Notes: a model not told the origin generated them from the sequence alone. Numbered from the stretch's first letter, positions 1 through 14,230 are shown. The stretch is 64,000 bases of DNA from Physcomitrium patens (GCF_000002425.4 NC_037254.1:13027756-13091755); one strand, 5' to 3'. Program-made: numbers and translations.

Positions 1-51
1 ATGTATATATATATATATATATATATGAATATATATATATATATATATATA

Positions 52-95
<44 letters not shown>

Positions 96-536
96 ATTAT
101 ATATATGTATGATTATATATATGTATATATATATATATATATATTTATGTGTATATATATATATATATATATATGTGTATATGTATATATATATATATGT
201 ATATATATATGTTTGTATGTTTATATGTATATGTATATGTATATGTATGTATATTTATTCACACATAGATATATATACATAGATATATATATACATAGAT
301 ATCTATACGTGTGTGTATATATATGTTTATAGATGTATATCTATACATATATATATTCAGAGAGATAGATTTGTATAGATATGTATAGATATATATAGAT
401 ATATTTGTTTATATATGTATATATATATATATATATATACATATGTATAGATATGTGTATATATAGATATGTATATATTTCTATAGATATTTAAATGTAT
501 ATATATATATATATTTATATATAGCTAGATAGATAG

Positions 537-573
<37 letters not shown>

Positions 574-800
574 TATTGTATATAGTTATAGATATTTATA
601 TATAGATTTGTTTTAATATGTTTTTTATAGGTATGTTTATAGATATGTATATATATAGGTATGTTTATAGATATGTATTGATATGTATATATATATTGAT
701 ATGTTTAGATCTGTATTTGTGTAGATATGGTTAGATTTTTATATGTATAGTTATGTATATGTATATATATATATATATATCTATATATGTATATTCATGT
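1..800. repeat. (TA)n / TATG microsatellite field
   Basis: About 800 bases consist almost only of TA, TATG and GATA-like steps, with several uninterrupted TA runs. Any open frame here is just tyrosine, isoleucine and valine codons from the repeat. Shorter (TA)n runs recur at about 1222, 14232, 17037, 17774, 19513, 27907 and 41648. Confidence 0.95.
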
Positions 801-2574
801 GTTGAAGTTTCGTGTATTTATTTCTAATCTTATCTCTTCATCACATCAGTTAATATAAGAAAAAAAAAAATACAAATTCATATCATCACTATATATTGAA
901 ATACATGAACAAATGAAAGGGTGTATATATTTACTTTAAATGAGCCACTTAGGAAAACAATCAATTAAACTTACCATCTCTCATAACTATGATGACTTTC
1001 CCTATTAGGAACCTTATTTATATTCAAGAAGCATTGTGGGAAGGTATTTGAATCAAATCAAAACATAATTTAAAATTTACGCACAACTACAAATAACTGC
1101 AAGTACAGAGAATATGTAAGAGAAAAAACAAAACAAAATAAAATGAATCAATCCGGAGTTACTCCGTTTGATGTTTGGAATTCAGATACTGCAAGCAAGT
1201 AAAACCATGAGACAGAATATATATATATATATATATATATATAAGTATACACGTATACATATATGTGTAATAATTAAAGAATTTGAGTGTCCGTGCTCAA
1301 GCTGTCTGTGGTGGGAAAAAGGTTGAAATCTCTCAAGCATCTGCACTCAACAAGGACCATCTGTCACTTACTGACTCACTCACACAATGTGAAAGGGCAA
1401 TCACAATTGCTCAGTAGTCCCTCTCCTACAGTGAATTTTTGATGCTTACGTGTACTGGTTCGTACTATTTTAAGAATAAAACCCTTCCCCCTGTGCGTTT
1501 TTTTTCCTTCCTCCCCATACTAATGTTTTGTTGTCCTTCCAGTCACATCCTCTGACAACAACCACCACCACTTCTGTGCATGGGGCTTCAGCTGCTCCTC
1601 CCCCCCCCCCCCCCCTCTCCCCTTTTGTAGTCTAGTGGGGCATTGTTTTCCCATTGCCATGGTAGACGATGAGATGATTTCCAGGCATGGAGTGGCGAAT
1701 TTGCTACAACAGTACTTTGCAGCAGCAGCAACAGCAATAATATATGAGGACAAAGCTGGCACTGTAAGGGCCTGGACTGGCCTGGCCTGGCAGCAGCACC
1801 AGCCTCTCCTCAGCCTTTACGTCACCTAAGTATTGCAGTTGCAGTTTCCCCAGGATGTGTAGCAAGGCACACACAGTTCTGTTTTTCCACCCCGCGCAAA
1901 CCTACTACCCCATCCAGGAGGGGAATAGTAATAATAGAAACAACATATCTCGGCATCTTAAAGGCCTCCCAGATGTCTCACCCTAATGAAGCTTGTTACA
2001 CGGTTTGTGGTTCAAAAGGACCTAGTCCGTAAGAGAATGATCATATAGCAGGATCTGTGACAGAATGGTGACTGAAGAATTCAGGTGGGAGACGTTGGCA
2101 TTCGAGGTGCGGAACCGTGGCCTGTGCGAATGAGAATCAGGTCCTCCTATAAATTGTCTTCCAGCACAGATGGTGGGGTACGCACTCAGGTGGACACAAA
2201 GAAAAGGAGAAGCGAATAATTTGTTGACAAAAGAATTGTTACATGGTAGTATAACCCAACTATGGGACAACAACCAAAAGCACCACAAGCCGGCCCAAAC
2301 GGAAATGGCCAAAAAGACTTGGGACACTTGATGGACTATGTTACAACTCAAATGCACCATCAGCCTGAATGGAAGAGCTTCTCAGTTATCATGGCATGCG
2401 CAACACCCTCCACAGGAAGCAGGACGGAAGGGAACACAATGTACAGAGGGGCACTTGCCTGACGGCCATGTATTACAAAAGGAAAGACTAACTGTAATCA
2501 AAATTGCATGTGCCTCCTAGGCATTATGATTGACCCTAGGCAGGAAGAGGGCTTCACAAAGCCATCCAGAGGAA
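801..2574. other. 3' flank and probable 3' UTR of the IDD gene, no other gene
   Basis: No coding region is supported. The part nearest 2574 should be the 3' UTR of the minus-strand IDD gene, although no clear polyadenylation site decides its end. A run of 16 C at 1600-1615 would be a G16 tract in that transcript if it extends this far. Confidence 0.55.
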
Positions 2575-5500
2575 CTAGGTGGCGTCCCATGACTTCCCAG
2601 GAGAGCGGCCGCTTGCATTTACGGATCGCAGATTCTCTCCTTGATTAAAAAAAGCGCCAAGGTCTACACCTGGTCCAAGTGATGTGATACTAGCCAAATC
2701 TCGTTGAGACAGAGTCCGTCCCATCCCTCCACCAACAGCTGTCATCCCTGAAGCTCCTCCTACCCCCAAGAAATCACGAGTAAACCTGTCACTACCATCA
2801 TTCTCCCCTCTGGAGGAACCACCAAGACCTGGCAACAGAGAGGAAGGACCCATGCCTTGCAACACTCCTGGACCTCCAGTGAACGTACTATTAGCAAGAC
2901 CTTCACTAGGAGATATGCGCTGGGTACTGGGTGGCAGCATTCCTCCCATACTCGTAGAGCTAGGGCCAAACATAGAAGGCATACTACTTAATGGTCCTCC
3001 GAACAGTCCAGCACCTCCAGACAAAGAATTCATTAAGTCTTGCACGTTAGTGGAACTATCAGACAGTCTTCCTTGACCTCCTCCAAAACTGTTGCTCTGC
3101 CCTAACGACGAGCCACCCAATCCCTGCGAAACATTTTGTAAATCACCCGGTCGCCTTATTAGAGCATGGTTTACCATGTTATTAAGTAGAAGATCACCTG
3201 TCCTCCCCTGCTGCTGTTGTGGCTGGGGTTGTGACTGCGACTGTTGCTGCTGCGGCTGCGGATGCGACTGTTGTGACTGCTGCTGCTGTTGCTCTTGACG
3301 ATGACCTTGCCATATGCCCAAAGAGTTTGAATCTGCACCTCCTAACCCAAATCCTCGCAAAAGAGAGGAGTTGCTGGCGGTTGCTCCCATTTGAGCAGCT
3401 TTCTGCAGCAGAGCAGTTGCAGACATCTGAGCAGAAGCAGTGTGCTGCTGCTGTTGCTGCTGAGCTTTGAAAAGTGGCGACACCGAGGAAAGATTACCAC
3501 CACTGTTGGTGTTCCCAGAAGAGGAGTTGCTCGTTAATCCAGCGGAGGAAGTTGGGGACATCCCTGCGGCAGTTAACCCTCTCTCCATACGAGAGGCACC
3601 TCCAGTAAAATCTGAGAATCCTGATATACCCATTCCAGCAGTAGCTCCACTTTGAGATGGACTGGATCCTTGGAATCCTTGCAGTCCGTTTCCAGATGCA
3701 AACAGATGAGCAAGCAAGCTTCCGGAGGGTGTCAAGGGAAGCTGACCACTTGAAGGTCGGGGTGCCTGTGGCACATCATAGTCAAGTGGGTTCAAAATTC
3801 CGGGCAGGTCAGCACCACCCTGCATCCCTTTCTGAGCCTGCAGTAGGAACGAGGAATTGCCATCCGACCCTGACAATAGCTGATGCATCTGCTGCTGGTT
3901 GCCGGGAGGACCTGGATCAGGTCCCAACCAGAGCGATAAACCAGTGCCAGCCCTTGGGACAGAACCAGAGCCGCCGGGGGCTCCACACCAACGAGGTAGC
4001 TCACTAAGGCCACCCAAACCCGCCATAGATGGCGGCAAACCGCCAGATCTAGATGCTAATGGAACCACAGAAGCCAGAGGATCCCCACTCACAGGACCCA
4101 CATTATTGCCGTGCGGAGGAGAGGAAGGGGCACCCACGACTGACATGGATGACGAACCTGGGCCCGTGAGTCCATCAGGTTGTCCACCACCTTGCTTCCC
4201 TGCTGATACTCGGGCACTCTCCTCTGCCAGAGCATCGCAGAATGCTCGGTGAGTAATAAAACTGTCACGCCTGTAAAGTTATCAGAATTCCAACATCAGT
4301 TTTATCACACGTAAACATGAATTTAGAGATGCACATCATCAACAGAAACACAGTGCAACATTTAGCTTGACGGTTACAGCAGCTTCCGCGAGACGCAACT
4401 GACCTAAAAATGGTTTACCTTACGATCTTGTGTAAGATATACCCTTGGACTGCGAAGGACCAAAGAGAAGGAACTGACCTGGAAAATAAGGTACCACAAT
4501 CGCAGCGGTACTCTCGAGTACCACACGTCTTAGAGTGGGCCTTCCAGTCGGATTGAACAGCGTATCTCTTAGAGCACTTGTCACACTTCCACTTCTTCTC
4601 ACCGTGCTTTCGGCAAAAGTGTTTTTTAATACCAGTCAAGTCGCCCAGAGCACGCGACGGGTCGTGATGCACACAAGAGGGCTCAGGGCAAATATAGACG
4701 CGCTTGCGAACCTCCTTGCTGGTCCGTTGCCGCAGCTTCCACGGCAAGTTGTGGCCGCGCCGATGTAACTGCAAGTTTTGGTCGCGCTGAAAACCCTTGT
4801 TACAAATTTCGCACACGAATCGATTCGTGGCCATCAATGTTTTTGGTGACAACGCGATCACCTCGGCTTCCGGGTCTGCGTATTCAAATCATCCAGTACG
4901 GTTGCCAGATTGAACTCATCACTCCACAAACTTTACACAAGATCCAAGCTCACGACTTTCAGAATCTTATGACCAAAAATTTTTAAAAAAATCGAATGAC
5001 AAGCTCTGCCATTCGTCCTCCAACGCGTTGTGTTTGGTAGGAGAAAAAAGGAAAAAGGAAACAAATGCAAAGAACGAAAAAAAACAAAACAAAACAAAAG
5101 GCAAGAACAGTTAGCTTCTAGCGTACTGAAGTATCATAGACTATTAACTGCGCTAATTTGATTTAGTCACAAACATTAGTTCGATTGATCAGCAAAAAAG
5201 ATCCTACTAGCAAAATGAAGCATGAACTTTGTCGACAGCTATGCGCAATCAACAAGTACTCCACCAAAGAATAGAAGCATGAAATCCAGTAGACCAGCTG
5301 GAGGTCACGTGCACGTGACGATATATTAATACAAGACGGTACAAGGTCGACTCGTGGCAGGAGGGACGGTGTCAGCTACAGTGCCAAGTGAATGTTTGCG
5401 AACGACAACTCAAATAGAATGGCGGATAGAGACGTCGGAGGCATCAAATAGAATGGCGATAGAAACGTTTAGATGCTGGAAAGTGAGTAGAAATGTGATG

Positions 5501-5815
5501 ATATTCACACAGAACAGCAGTGAAAAATCCAAAGCTACTTCCGTGCCTCGAGAAGCGCGAATGAGAACCGTAAGCGGTGGCAGTACCCTAGGATGAAGCG
5601 GGGAGAGAAAGCGCACCTGGAGTGCCCGGCAGATTTCGTTTGCGTTTCACAGGTACACCGAGAGGCTGACCACTGGACACCGTAACGGTGGTGGTAGTGG
5701 GGGTGGCCGGGGTGGACGGTGTCGGCGGCATCCCAGGATTGGTGCCATCAGCATGGTTGCCCGAAGACACACTAGCCTCGCCAGCTGATGCGCTGGTTAA
5801 GTTGGACAATGTCAT
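2575..5815 (-). CDS. INDETERMINATE-domain (IDD) C2H2 zinc-finger transcription factor
   Basis: Three exons, 5617-5815, 4479-4875 and 2575-4270, separated by GT-AG introns of 741 and 208 bp, join in frame to 763 residues. The IDD family binds DNA in plant nuclei and, with GRAS partners, controls development and metabolism. The KRKR nuclear signal and NLPGTPDPEAEVIALSP lead (about residues 57-77) precede four fingers: two C2H2 (first Cys pair C88/C91) and two C2HC, the last crossing the exon 2/3 junction at residue 199. The long last exon has glutamine-rich tracts (3200-3300 and 3430-3470) and two conserved IDD C-terminal motifs, MSATALLQKAAQMG (near 3390-3434) and TRDFLG. The start is chosen as the first ATG in the open frame (5815). 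That frame extends upstream to 6073 without ATG and is then closed by TGA, so a spliced upstream start remains possible. Family is certain; subfamily not assigned. Confidence 0.93.
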
Positions 5816-7110
5816 TTCCTCTTCTACTTGTTTCGTCTTCACTATAGCAGGGAGGAGCCCAGTGGGAGTGCGGGAGGCGTCTAGCGTCCCAGAAGGGAGG
5901 GCTACGGGAGATGCACCAAGGCCGCTACTGGTAACAGCTGAGAATATCGAACCTGAGCTGCCGTATGTGTCCACCTTTCGCGCATCATGTTCCACGCTGC
6001 CCGCGCCCAGGATTAACGATCCTCCTGCACACGAGAGCGCCGTTGCAACAAACCTCGAGAGCAATTCCTCCACTCACCAGCTCACCCTGTGGTTCCCGTT
6101 CACTACCTTTCTATGAGCCCTGACTGCCACGGCAGAGGCAAATTGCATCGTCGTCCGCGCCTCTACACGAGATTTCCTACTCCACCACCTGCAACCGCCG
6201 CCCGAACTGCCACGGAAGAACGCTGCTACTACTCCTACTTCTTCGTCCGCCCCTAGTGACACAAGCCACAGGACGGGACCGCGGCCCCTGCCACCATATG
6301 ACGATTCATCTCCTCCGCCCCCTTCGTCCATGCCTGTGCCTGCGCCGTATGCAAGCCAACCCCTGCGCACAGCACCCTGTGCCTCATTCTCAAGACCACC
6401 CCGCCCAGCCAAACCAAGCGGGGGATGAGAAAAAAAGAGCGACGGGATGAATCTACCACAATGACGATGCCGTGGTCACTCACTAGATTACAGCGGACGA
6501 GAGGGAAGAAAGAAGAGAGGGAAGAAGCAGGGGAATGGAAAGCTCCAAAAACAGGCTTTCAACGATGACGACAAACGGATGCGCAAGAGCAGGGCCCAAC
6601 CCCACCCGACCCGATGCGAAACGAGATGAGACGAGATGAAGAGAAAGGAAGTAAGTAACGAAGGAAAGGAAAGCGGAAGGGCATGAATGAAGACAGTGAA
6701 GTGCCAGACGAGGGGAGACGACTTATTTTGCTACCGTAGAAGCTGTAGCGAAAGATGCCAACCCCACGGCTGCACCACCGCTACTCTCTCCCTCTCCCCT
6801 CCCCTCCTCCTCCTTCCTTCCTTCCTTCCACCGTATCCTCGCCGTCGCCGTCGCCGTCGTCTATCCAACTGTACTACTGTTTCAGTTTCCTGCCACCCAT
6901 GCACACGGCCTCGTTGTGCACCCCTCTATCGTCTTCTATCTTTCTCTTTCTCTTTTTTTCCTCTCCCTCCTTTTTCGTTTCCTTTCCCTAGCTGTCCATT
7001 CCCCTCCTTGGTGGCTGCAACCGTGGCTATGACCGGGTGACCGGGTGGGTCGGTCCTCTTCTTCCTCTTCTCCTCTGTCCTGTTGCTGTTACTGCTGCTG
7101 TGAGCCTTCA
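5816..7110 (-). promoter_or_regulatory. Purine-rich 5' leader and promoter region of the IDD gene
   Basis: Upstream of the chosen IDD start the minus strand is rich in G and A; the plus strand shows long CT tracts at 6780-6990. The leader keeps a frame open from about 6412 to a TGA at 6074-6076, with an internal ATG whose product would be glycine/arginine-rich, so an upstream ORF is possible. A good splice-donor match (GCTG then GTGAGT) at about 6078 suggests a 5' UTR intron. No TATA box could be assigned. Confidence 0.4.
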
Positions 7111-10100
7111 CTGCCCCTTCTGTCGGTTCTTTTTTATCTTACTTGCTTGGCTAGTGCTCTCGCCTTTGCTATCTTACAAGCCTGATAAATCCCTCCCCTA
7201 CCCTCTTTCCTACTCTGACGTGTGCAATTCATCGCTACCCAGTGTTCCTGATGCAGTTGGTTTATATTTTTTCCGTATTCCAATTTTTTGGTTTAATTCA
7301 TCCATATGATTCGAGAAGCAGCTTCGCTTTTCCAATTCTCTACCATGCTACATGTCAGGACGTGGTAGTTTACTTCAGACATTAAGTCAAGGTCAATGGC
7401 CCCAGCCTGTCTTCAGAGTGATTCGTTCACTTAATGAAAAAAACAACACAGCAATAATAACAACGATAGTAATTCACGTTTAGGAAGCTAACATTTCCAA
7501 AGCTCTAGGTCAGAGCCTGTGAGCTTCGAGAGTTGACCCTGACATGGCCCACTGATGAAGAGCTGGCCTGAAATAATGATGATAATATAAACAATAAATG
7601 AGTTGTGTAATGTCATGCTCTTTTAATTTCGTGAAAGAAATCGAATTTTATTAAAAACGATTATCAAAATAATAATTATGAGAAAGGTCTCCACTCTTAT
7701 TGTAAAAGACAGTGGAGCTGATACAAGTTCTCAATGGCTTTGAATTATTAGCTGGGCTTAGTTTTGCAATTTGAACCTAATCGTAAAAACTACAGCTTCT
7801 ATGTTGTTACGAAAGGGTCATTGGGGTGGGGCAAAAGTGGGAACCTTCTTCAGCACCCATGAGTTGTGAATTATTGGCACATGCTCCCTGCCAGTACTAT
7901 TCCTACAGGAACCCCATTTCAAGTTTATTATTCCCTTCTTTTGTATTTATTTTACAGTGAGAATAATGATGAGCTCTGCCCCTGTCCATGGGATTTCAAT
8001 TTCCAACTGTTGATTATTTACTTTTGAAAAGGAGGAAAATAAGTAGATAAATAAATAAATAAAAATCTCCCTAGCAACAAGCCTTCAGTAGTCTCCAGAG
8101 ATCCCCCAGTATATGTAAAATTGTACTTTGTAAAGGTCAGATTTGGAGCCATACAATTTACGCAGTGTTTGATATAATAATTCCAATCTTGTTGGGTGAA
8201 TCAGGAAAATGAAACTGCCATGCTCTGGAGCTTCAATACTGAAGGAAGTGGGCAGAGCATAAAGATAGATTTTTAAAAAAGGCTTTTGCTCACTCTCACT
8301 ATGTCAGGAAAAATTGGGTTGTGGGGACAGTCAGAACCATTGGCTTCAGTGATGCCCTCCATTGTGCTGCTGACTTATAGCATTAGGGTTGGACAGCCTG
8401 TCATCCCCCTCCCAAAAAAAGCAAAAGGTGTGAGCGGTAAACATGAACTGAAAATCTCGTACTCTTCGGTTGATTCTCAAAAGTCAACCACGGTTGACCA
8501 TGCTAAAAAAGTTAAAAGAGTGTTGCACTTTATTTTCTGTCCTTTGGCTTGCACACATTCTCCTATCCCATCAAATTTTCTCATTTGGGTTTCTGAGCCC
8601 ATGTTTTGGCCTGAAACCAAAGTACAAGTTTTACTTTGGTGTGGTTATTACTTGCACAAAACCCAATAATATATTTACTTGATACATATATCCTATGTTT
8701 ATGCATGTAATAACAGTAAGTAATTATCAAGTAAATATCAAGTAAACATCCTGAACAATAAGAATGTTCATGAGCTATTTTTTATGGAGAAAGTTTGGGA
8801 TTCCACAATTGCATTGTGAACTGTCAACATGTTCTGAAGAAATAAAACCATCAAATTGAAAAATGCACAAATGAAGCAACTTGACAACAGCCTGTAATGC
8901 TGATACTTCTTTTTGACATTTTTTTAATCTTTTTCCCCTTCCCCTAAAAAAAATATTTCATGCAGATAAAAATACTAAGTTGAAAGATTCCACCAGTATT
9001 CTATCATTGTTCACCCACATGTGCATACATGGTAATCCTCACTCAACAGGCTTCTTTTCTGAGCCCCATTCATATTTCTCCGGATATGTATAATTCTGGT
9101 GGGGAGAGATTCCACCACCCCAAACATGGTCCCCTACCTCCTCAAATAATAAATACTCATAGACAACTTTCACTGTTGTGGGACATAACATCACCTCATC
9201 AATGTTATTGAACTTGCCTTGTATGTGTGTCTCTGACAAAAGGGGCAGTCATGTTCGGTGCCACCATGGGAGGTTGTGACCTAATTGGCATCTTTGCCAT
9301 CTCCATCCATCCTTCTCACTGAAGCAAAAGGCAAAAAAAGGAAAGGAAAAGTGGGGGATTGGGGTTGGGTTTAAAAAGAAGGAGCCACTCAAAACTTGAG
9401 AAGCGACCCAGCAGCAACAATGCCTGTCTGAAGATTCCATACCCGTCGTTGCGTGGAGGTGTGATAACCGGGAACATACCCGGTACTAATCCAGGTTGAT
9501 ACCCTCGAGAGAACGAGGGAGGCACTGGGGTGTCCCACAAGTTGTTGGGTGTTATTTTTTTGATAGGGGTTGATAAAAATCAATGAGAGTTACAAAGGGA
9601 CTTCATGGGTACTGTGTAGTGTAGCTCCCAGAATCTCTGCAGCAATCCTGCTCTGAGAAATCTGTTGACCAAAGTCATTCATCGTGTTATTAAATAGGGT
9701 ACAAAAATATTAAAAGTTTAGTTTTTATCTTCATTTTTTAAAAAATACAACTTGTGCTTTCTCTTTTTATATTCTTGTTGTGTGCTAAACATGCCACGCA
9801 GGACACAAATATGCAACACTGTATTGCAATTATACACATGAATATGTAATTTTAAATTTTTTTGGGGGAATTGGATGCTAGTGACATCTAACTTTTATGC
9901 TTGAAAGAAGAATGAACGGATCCAAATTATTGTGTGCAAGCGTTTTCTCAATTTTCCAAAATAATATGTTTAGTATGTGTTCAGTTATACGATGAGTTTT
10001 ATTCTATCATTACAGAATCCCAAGTTCTACATCAGACCTACACAACCAGTAGATACTGCCAGGCTCTATAGATATTTTTAAAACCAATAAAAAATAGTAT

Positions 10101-11780
10101 CTGTGTGCTTCATTCCCAGTAGACAATGCAAAACACTTCACAATACACCATGTTGTTACATTTATGAATCAATTTTTAAAAAAATAAAAAAATAAAAAAT
10201 AAATCTAAAGAAACTAACAAACTAAAAACTAAACAAACATCCGTGGGACACATAAAAATGAGGTATATCAGATAAAAATACAACAAATATAAATAAATAT
10301 GTATCTGAAGTCCAGGACAACGGATTCATTAACTTCCATCAGTGAGGGCTCCATGTTCCAAGCCCCTCTTCAAAGCAGTTTTACTGACAATCACTGCTGG
10401 GTGCACATTCTGCCACTGAATTTGGTTGTTCCCTCTCCAAATCTCTCTCTCTCTCTCTCTTGCTACCATGTAAGAAATGTTAACTCATAGCAGACAGCAA
10501 TACAAACATAGTCTGTTACATTTTTAAATAAATAGTATTTATCACCATATACCAACTATCAGATGTGTAAGTGTGATGCCATCATGATTCAAATAAACAA
10601 CACATTCATACCCAAATATGTGAAACATAATCTGAAGAGATATAAAATACAACTCCTTTCATTCAAAGTCACAAAATTTATTGATTGTTTAAAATGTTAG
10701 TGTTGATATAATTGTATTTTTTCACTTAAATATGGTTTCCATGACATTTGAAGAAAGAAAAATACAAAATGTTAAGAATGAGAAATGTGATTAAGAGTGT
10801 TTCATGGGTATGCAATTTTTAGATGAAATGTTTTTTCTTTTTTTTTTTCTTTTTTTTCTTTTCGATGTTAAAATGTAAACTTCATGTTGATAAAAAAAGA
10901 GTTTATGATCTTATTTTTCCTTAGAGCTACCAATTGCACGTGTGTGCTGGAAAAAAAAAGAAAAAGAAAAAGAAAAATAAGGATGCAAATGTTGTCTACA
11001 CAGTTTGTGTTTCAATGCCACAATTTAATTTCATTTAATTTTTATTTCGTTTGAAGATCAACAAGTCAAAACAATAAAGAAATGCAATATGGAATATAAA
11101 TGTGTTACTTGAATTGAAATGAAGGCATTGACATAATCAAGAAACTCCATTTCAAAAAAAATACAAAAAGGAAAAAATAAAACCATCTACCACTATGCTT
11201 AAATGTCTGCATACAATTGAATTTATGAAAAACAAAACATAAACAGTATATATACATATGTGTATATTGTTGCAGTATTACAGGCATCCATAATCAGTAT
11301 TATTTGGTTCTCACTTCATTCTGTGCATGAAAATGGATCTAGAAGTTCAATCACAAATATAATTTTGAAAGAAAGATTGAAACAAAATAAATAAATAAAT
11401 AAATAAATAAAAACACAACAAAAACAACAACACAATGTTTCACAGGATCAAAGAATCCAAATTAATTTTGATTACTTTCTAGGTTACTATATTCACAATA
11501 ACAACATAACTATGCATGCATGTACAAACACATTAATGCATGCAATCCCAATATTTCTCTTGAAAAGAAAAGCCCACCACTGATATGAGACATCACCACA
11601 GAAAGAACAAAAAAGAAGTTGCATATCAACAACAATTCAAATTCAATCAAAGAATAACCTAAAAATGATGCACCACCCATAATTAATCTTTGACTACATA
11701 GATAGATACACACTAAAAAAGATAGTTCTATTCACGACTCAAAACTTCTCAGAAACTTGAGCAGGCCAAGTGTCTAGATC
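7111..11780. other. AT-rich intergenic DNA, no gene seen
   Basis: Open frames are short, lack recognisable domains, and overlap A/T homopolymer runs. A small GC-richer patch at 9240-9560 has short inverted repeats (for example the accggg/cccggt pair near 9467-9484) but no recognisable product. Confidence 0.6.
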
Positions 11781-11781
11781 C

Positions 11782-12063
11782 TCACATTAGCATGTTAAAT
11801 GAAGCAGTTAGTGTGTTTAGTAGTGTGTTTAAATATGGGGTTGAGAGCGGAGTGTTCATTAGGTCCACGGTGATAGCCTCGTCCGTGTTGTAGTTAGAGC
11901 TATAACCACCACGACGTGTTCTATTCCAGATTTGGCCCGAGGAGAACTCGGGGAACAGGTACACAATCACCGGGAACCGAGCCCGGAGACCCGTTCGATG
12001 GGATCGTAATGGACGGACTAGATGAGCTGTTTTTCCTCGCTTCGGCTTCAGTCCAAAATGCAA
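11782..12063 (-). other. Unrecognised 93-codon open frame in a GC-richer patch
   Basis: A minus-strand frame stays open for 93 codons in DNA markedly richer in GC than its surroundings. It reads like protein, with a basic start and the internal stretch FPVIVYLFPEFSSG. I recognise no family and see no splice sites or neighbours that give context. It may be a relic of the same origin as the island at 12.15-13.9 kb. Confidence 0.25.
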
Positions 12064-12149
12064 TTACACAATGAGTATTTGCTTCATGTATTTTGTCTTA
12101 TTTGTTAAATTTATCCTGTCATCAGAGTGAGATGTATTTAATTGATGAT

Positions 12150-13900
12150 TATTGGATTAGAATTTAGTGTGTTTAAGTGTTTTGGAACTACTCAGAGGTG
12201 GTCGCAGAAATATTGTGTGCGCTGAACGAAGATTGACGACGCGCAGAGTCGATGGGGGAACATCGTTCCCATCATTTGTGATTGTTATTGCTTTTTTGAT
12301 TTAATGTTGAGACGGTCTCGAAAAAAGTGTTCCCGCAGCCGATCATAGCTCATTTAGTGTGATAACGAGGAGGCTTGGATTGGCCCATGGAGAGTGCTTC
12401 AGATTATTTGGTCGATTTTGGTTGACAGGCTTGCAGATGCTTCAAACATTTCCCCGCAATGATTTCGCATCAAATGTAGTTCCACCTTTAGTGGACATCA
12501 GGATCACGCGTGCTCCGTGCGTAGCAGTGCCACTGCTGTCTAGTTATGTCATACCGTTGCTCTTGCATGATTTCCTTGTGGGTATGGATGTGAGCAAGCG
12601 CTGTGGCATCAGTGTTACGAGTTGTTTGGCTGATCCCGTTTGCAGCAATAATATTGAGACAGACAACACCTGAGTCTTTTCCAAATGGCATCCTCCACAT
12701 CGTTCGTATAAATATCTCCCACCTGTCTGCAGTGGACCTGAGAAGAGGTGTAACTTGTTGGACACACAATGCACTATTTTAAGGCAAAAGAAAAAGGGAA
12801 AACCTTAAGGGCTGAGGTCCGCGATAGATACTGCACAATGATTTTCACGTACGCTCAGAGGTCCTCATGCACACCCTCAGCGTATGATACCGACATTTCT
12901 AGGAAACCCAGCTCACGGCCGACAAGGCTCGAAAAGTGCTCATGCCGGATTTGGTAGTGTAGGATTCCTAAAGTTGAGACCGAGGATGGAGCGCACCAAA
13001 GAAAACCGCTTTAAAACCGCAATCATCCACGGCAGATATCAAACCAGCCCCTCATCGAACAGGCAACGTATGCTATTCCCTACCTCGGTAGCGACAAAAG
13101 ATATTCAACAACCCGTCGAAAACCCACCCAAAATCATGCACTCTGCGTGCCCACAAGTGCTGAGAAAAGAACATTATCCACAAAGACAAGCGACGAGATG
13201 CTGCCATCTCAGAGGGACTCCGTTTCGCAGTTGTCGAAGCAACCGAAACTTCGCCTTCCAACCGGGCCGCAATTAGGTGGGTGAGGAACCCCAAGCTAAA
13301 GCCCCTCCCTCCCTCGGATCCTCATTTTTGCGTCCGTGGAGTGCTTGGCCGACTAAAGGATTCGGACGGATGCGGCATGAGTGTGAGTGGGCACCAAAAG
13401 CTCTCCCTCTCTCTCCCTCTCTCTCTCTCTCGCTCTCTCTCAATCTCTCAAGCAGGAGGTAGCATGGGGAGTAAGCAAAGAGAAACAGCAACTGAATAAG
13501 AACGACGCACTTCTTTTCTTCCGCATATGATTGCTGGCCTCTCGCTCTCCTTGTTCCCTCCTTGCTCACCTAATAATGCACTTCCCTGCACCCTAACTTC
13601 CTCTGAACTCAATCACACAACAACGGACTCCTGCACTTCTCGACACGAGATTCCGAATGCTGGTTCGCCAGGGGTTTCGTCACCACCCAGCGCCGAACAT
13701 GAACATCGCAACGGCTACACCAACGGTGATACCAACGGTGACATTGTCAGTGACGGTGTTGATACGGACGAAGCAGCGACGTCCACATCGCCGTTGCCAT
13801 CCAAATTCCATAGAAGTGCGGTTTCATCCTCGTGAACTTAATTCTTATGGTTTGACTCATGCCCTTCTTATGGAAGCCCTTGCATACCTATTTCGAACCT
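12150..13900. other. GC-rich island, possible decayed coding sequence
   Basis: Base composition rises sharply compared with both flanks, and the island ends abruptly near 13.9 kb. On the minus strand from about 13300 to 12790 one frame is unusually poor in stops and reads as protein, broken mainly by TGA and TAG codons that single C-to-T changes could create. On the plus strand a 102-codon frame at 13527-13835 is rich in Ser, Thr, Asp and Gly. No domain is recognised in either. A (CT)n tract lies at 13401-13445. Confidence 0.3.
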
Positions 13901-13919
13901 TTAGTGTGAGATTTTAGCA

Positions 13920-14230
13920 ATTGTGAGGGATGTTGTTCATTTTTCAGAAAAATATGTGTAATTGTCTACGTTGGTTGATGTTGAAGCTACTGTTTGGATT
14001 GTATGCAGCTTATGCAGTAATTCATGATTGCATGGTTCTAAAAAAATAATTTGGCTCGAGTTCTTTTTGTGGGGATTGTATAAACATGAACCAAATTTGG
14101 GTTAAAATTAAATAAATAACTAACATCAACAGATAGTGTATCAGAATAAAAAAAACTACGTTAATTAAATGTTTAAATAAATGTTAAGTAAAGTTTTTGT
14201 CGTTTAGAGTTGATCAAACTTTGACAAAAT

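Noticed and set aside
51-332. 93-codon plus-strand frame at the left end
   Set aside because: It is entirely the (TA)n/TATG microsatellite; composition alone keeps it open.
2852-4252. Several plus-strand open frames opposite the IDD last exon, some Cys- or Ala-rich
   Set aside because: They are mirror images of the glutamine, serine and glycine codons of the real minus-strand exon.
12200-12800. Possible Hsp70 remnant suggested by a GGTTFDA-like stretch on the minus strand
   Set aside because: Neighbouring Hsp70 motifs are absent in every frame; a short match of this kind is expected by chance.
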